From Eledone cirrhosa (lineage: Eukaryota > Mollusca > Cephalopoda > Octopoda > Eledonidae): DNA of 64,000 nucleotides. Numbering within the stretch: position 1 is the first letter of the stretch; the number at the start of each line of letters is the position of its first letter. The stretch spans positions 63,660,962-63,724,961 of the forward strand of contig OZ024744.1 of assembly GCA_964016885.1 (NCBI GenBank), in the 5' to 3' direction. The translations under genes and the position numbers were made by a program. Of the stretch, positions 61,201 through 64,000 are shown one piece after another. Under the pieces are notes generated by a model. That model was not told where the DNA came from, did no database searches, and was given only the letters and a program-made list of their open reading frames with translations.

Positions 61201-64000
61201 TGTCTATAACTAAGACACTTAACTGACAACAGTCCACCTAGCTATAAGTAGGTACCACAGTGTGGTATAGTTCACTGTACTGTGTCTATAACCAAGACAC
61301 TTAACTGTCAACAGTGCACCTAGCTGTAAGTAGGTACCACAGTGTGATATAGTTCACTGTACTGTGTCTATAACTAAGACACTTAACTGACAACAGTCAA
61401 CCTAGCTGTAAGTAGGTACCACAGTGTGGTATAGTTCACTGTACTGTGTCTATAACCAAGATACTTAACAGTGAACAGTTCAGTCCACGTAGCTGTAAGA
61501 AGGTACCACAGTGTGGTATAGTTCACTGTACTGTGTATATAACTGAGATACCTAACTGTCAAAAGTCCACCTGGCTGTAAGTAGGTACCACTGTGTTGTA
61601 TAGTTCACTGTACTGTGTCTATAACCAAGACACTTAACTGTCAACAGTCCAGTCCACCTAGCTGTAAGTAGGTACCACAGTGTTGTATAGTTCACGGTAC
61701 TGTGTCTATGACCAAGACACTTAATTGTCAACAGTCCAGTCCACCTAGCTGTAAGTAGGTACCACAGTGTGATATAGTTCACAGTACTGTGTCTATAACC
61801 AAGACCCTCCACTCTGAACAGCGCACCTAGCTGTAAGTAGGTACCACAGTGTGGTATAGTTCACTGTACTGTGTCTATAACCAAGATACTTAACTGTCAA
61901 CAGTCCAGTCCACCTAGCTGTAGGTAGGTACCACAGTCTGGTATAGTTCACTGTACTGTGTCTATAACTAAGACACTTAACTGTGAACAGTTCACCTAGC
62001 TGTAAGTAGGTACCACAGTGTGGTGTAGTTCACTGTACTGTGTCTATAACCAAGACACTCCACTGTCAACAGTCCACCTAGCTGTATGTAGGTACCACAG
62101 TGCGGTATAGTTCACTGTACTGTGTCTATAACCAAAACACTCCACTGTCAACAGTCCACCTAGCTGTAAGTAGGTACCACAGTGTGGTATAGTTCACTGT
62201 ACTGTGTCTATAACCAAGACACTCCACTGTCAACAGTCCACCTAGCTGTAAGTAGGTACCACAGTGTGGTATAGTTCATGGTACTGTGTCTATAACCAAG
62301 ACACTTAACTGTCAACAGTCCACCTAGCTGTAAGTAGGTACCACAGTGTGATATAGTTCACTGTACTTTGTCTATAATTAAGACAACTGTCAACAGTCCA
62401 CCTAGCTGTAAGTAGGTAACATAGTGAGGTATAGTTCACTGTACTGTGTCTATAACTGAGATACTTAACTGTCAAAAGTCCCGTCCACCTAGCTGTAAGT
62501 AGGTACCACAGTGTGGTATAGTTCACTGTACTGTGTCTATAACTAAGATACTCCACTGTCAACAGTTCACCTAGCTGTAAGTAGGTACCACAGTGTGATA
62601 TAGTTCACAGTACTGTGTCTATAACCAAGACACTTAACTGTCAACTGTGCACCTAGCTGTAAGTAGGTAACACAGTGTGGTATAGTTCACTGAACTGTGT
62701 CTATAACCAAGGCACTTAACTGTCAACAGTCCACCTAGCTGTAAGTAGGTACCACAGTGTGGTATAGTTCACTGTACTGTGTCTATAACCAAGACACTCC
62801 ACTGTCAACAGTCCACCTAGCTGTAAGTAGGTACCACAGTGTGGTATAGTTCACTGTACTGTGTCTATAACCAAGACACTTAACTGTCAACAGTGCACCT
62901 AGCTGTAAGTAGGTACCACAGTGTGGTATAATTCACCATACTGTGTCTATAACTAAGACACTTAACTGACAACAGTCCACCTAGCTATAAGTAGGTACCA
63001 CACTGTGATATAGTTCACTGTACTGTGTCTATAACTAAGACACTTAACTGACAACGGTCCACCTAGCTATAAGTAGGTACCACAGTGTGATATTGTTCAC
63101 AGTACTGTGTCTATAACCAAGACACTTAACTGTCAACAGTGCACCTAGCTGTAAGTAGGTAACTCAGTGTGGTATAGTTCACTGAACTGTGTCTATAACC
63201 AAGACACTTAACTGTCAACAGACCACCTAGCTGTAAGTAGGTACCACAGTGTGGTATAGTTCACTGTACTGTGTCTATAACCAAGACACTCCACTGTCAA
63301 CAGTCCACCTAGCTGTAAGTAGGTACCACAGTGTGGTATAGTTCACTGTACTGTGTCTATAACCAAGACGCTTAACTGTCAACAGTGCACCTAGCTGTAA
63401 GTAGGTACCACAGTGTGGTATAATTCACCATACTGTGTCTATAACTAAGACACTTAACTGACAACAGTCAACCTAGCTGTAAGTAGGTACCACAGTGTTG
63501 TATAGTTCACTGTAGTGTGTCTATAACCAAGACACTTAACTGTCAACCGTCCAGTCCACCTAGCTGTAAGTAGGTACCACAGTGTGGTATAGTTCACTGT
63601 ACTGTGTCTATAACTAAGATACTCCACTGTCAACAGTCCACCTAGCTGTAAGTAGGTACCACTGTGGTATAGTTCACTGTACGGTGTCTATAACCAAGAT
63701 ACTTAACTGTCAACAGTCCACCTAGCTGTAAGTAGGTACCACAGTGTGATATAGTACACTGTACTGTGTCTATAACCAAGATACTTAACTATCAACAGTC
63801 CACCTAGCTGTAAGTAGGTAACATAGTGTGGTAATGTTCACTGTACTGTGTCTATACCTAAGACACTTAACTGTCAACAGTCCACCTAGCCGTAAGTAGG
63901 TACCACAGTGTGATATAGTTCACTGAACTGTGTCTATAACTAAGATACTCCACTGTCAACAGTCCACCTAGCTGTAAGTAGGTACCACTGCGTCGTATAG

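Larger units (their letters stand above)
29876..64000 (+). repeat. Giant 82/87-bp satellite array (~34 kb, truncated by window end)
   Basis: Tandem copies, about 400 by length, read 'ctgtcaacagtccacctagc', 'tgtaagtaggtaccacagtg', 'tggtatagttcactgtactg', 'tgtctataaccaagacactt'. The unit is 82 bp. A common 87-bp form has an extra CAGTC (CAGTCCAGTCC). Recurrent subtypes differ at ACACTTAACTGT or ACACTCCACTGT, at GTGTGGTAT or GTGTGATAT, and at CAGTCCACC or CAGTGCACC. Nearly every unit keeps GGTACC. Minus-strand reading gives Tyr-Arg-His-Ser-Thr-Val-Asn-Tyr-type open stretches of at most about 117 codons. These are artefacts of the repeat. I do not recognise the family. Confidence 0.98.

Noticed and set aside
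32327..62562. Many minus-strand open frames of 60-117 codons inside the satellite, all with a Tyr-Arg-His-Ser-Thr-Val-Asn-Tyr theme, as a repeat-protein gene family
   Set aside because: The basic unit is 82 bp, not a multiple of three, so frames stay open only where 87-bp units or compensating indels occur. The frames stop after one to four units, no splice pattern or upstream exon is seen, and variation does not respect codons.
29110..64000. CRISPR array (regular repeats)
   Set aside because: There are no unique spacers: the whole unit repeats. The context is an animal gene with introns and SINEs.

Overview
The window looks like nuclear DNA of a cephalopod mollusc, most likely an octopus. 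The evidence is an intron-rich animal gene, AT-rich introns full of microsatellites, and interspersed repeats I recognise as typical of cephalopod genomes: a tRNA-derived SINE whose 3' part reads CTTTGCCTTTCATCC...GGGTCGATAAA...GGCCTTGTGCC, and the LINE tail 'acccatgctagcgtgg...gatgatgatg'. The species call rests on memory of those families, not on a search. There is no prokaryotic content.

Region 1 (1-24,990) holds one plus-strand gene, the orthologue of the histone H3K36 demethylase KDM2A/KDM2B (FBXL11/FBXL10). I resolve 14 exons that join in frame (3,757-24,880; 3,864 nt, 1,287 codons plus stop), plus one alternative 3' exon with its own stop. The order is an acidic N-terminal segment, JmjC domain (Fe ligands HxD and H all present), an acidic/basic linker, CXXC zinc finger, PHD finger, a Thr-rich low-complexity linker, then F-box and leucine-rich repeats in the last exon. 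The initiator exon was not found and lies upstream or in a form I cannot recognise. The introns carry a mariner pseudogene, a decayed piggyBac element with TTAA flanks, several TTAA-type MITEs, a hAT-type MITE, a very small MITE, SINEs, LINE 3' ends and microsatellites. Upstream of the gene are a ~400 bp (ATGT)n tract and a long foldback element with a tRNA-like B box.

Region 2 (24,990-29,110) is gene-free. It contains LINE reverse-transcriptase C-terminal fragments on the minus strand, a foldback MITE, and two isolated, diverged monomers of the satellite described next.

Region 3 (29,110-64,000, running off the window) is a giant tandem array of an ~82 bp monomer with an 87 bp variant, about 400 copies by simple division. 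It begins as ~0.77 kb in one orientation, flips at a dyad centred near 29,875, and continues for 34 kb in the other. Multi-kilobase blocks of the array are themselves duplicated (offsets about 1.1, 3.7-3.8, 10.1 and 13.6-14.7 kb). The monomer is built almost entirely of short inverted repeats and carries a conserved GGTACC. I see no protein-coding gene in it. This array is the least explained structure in the window.
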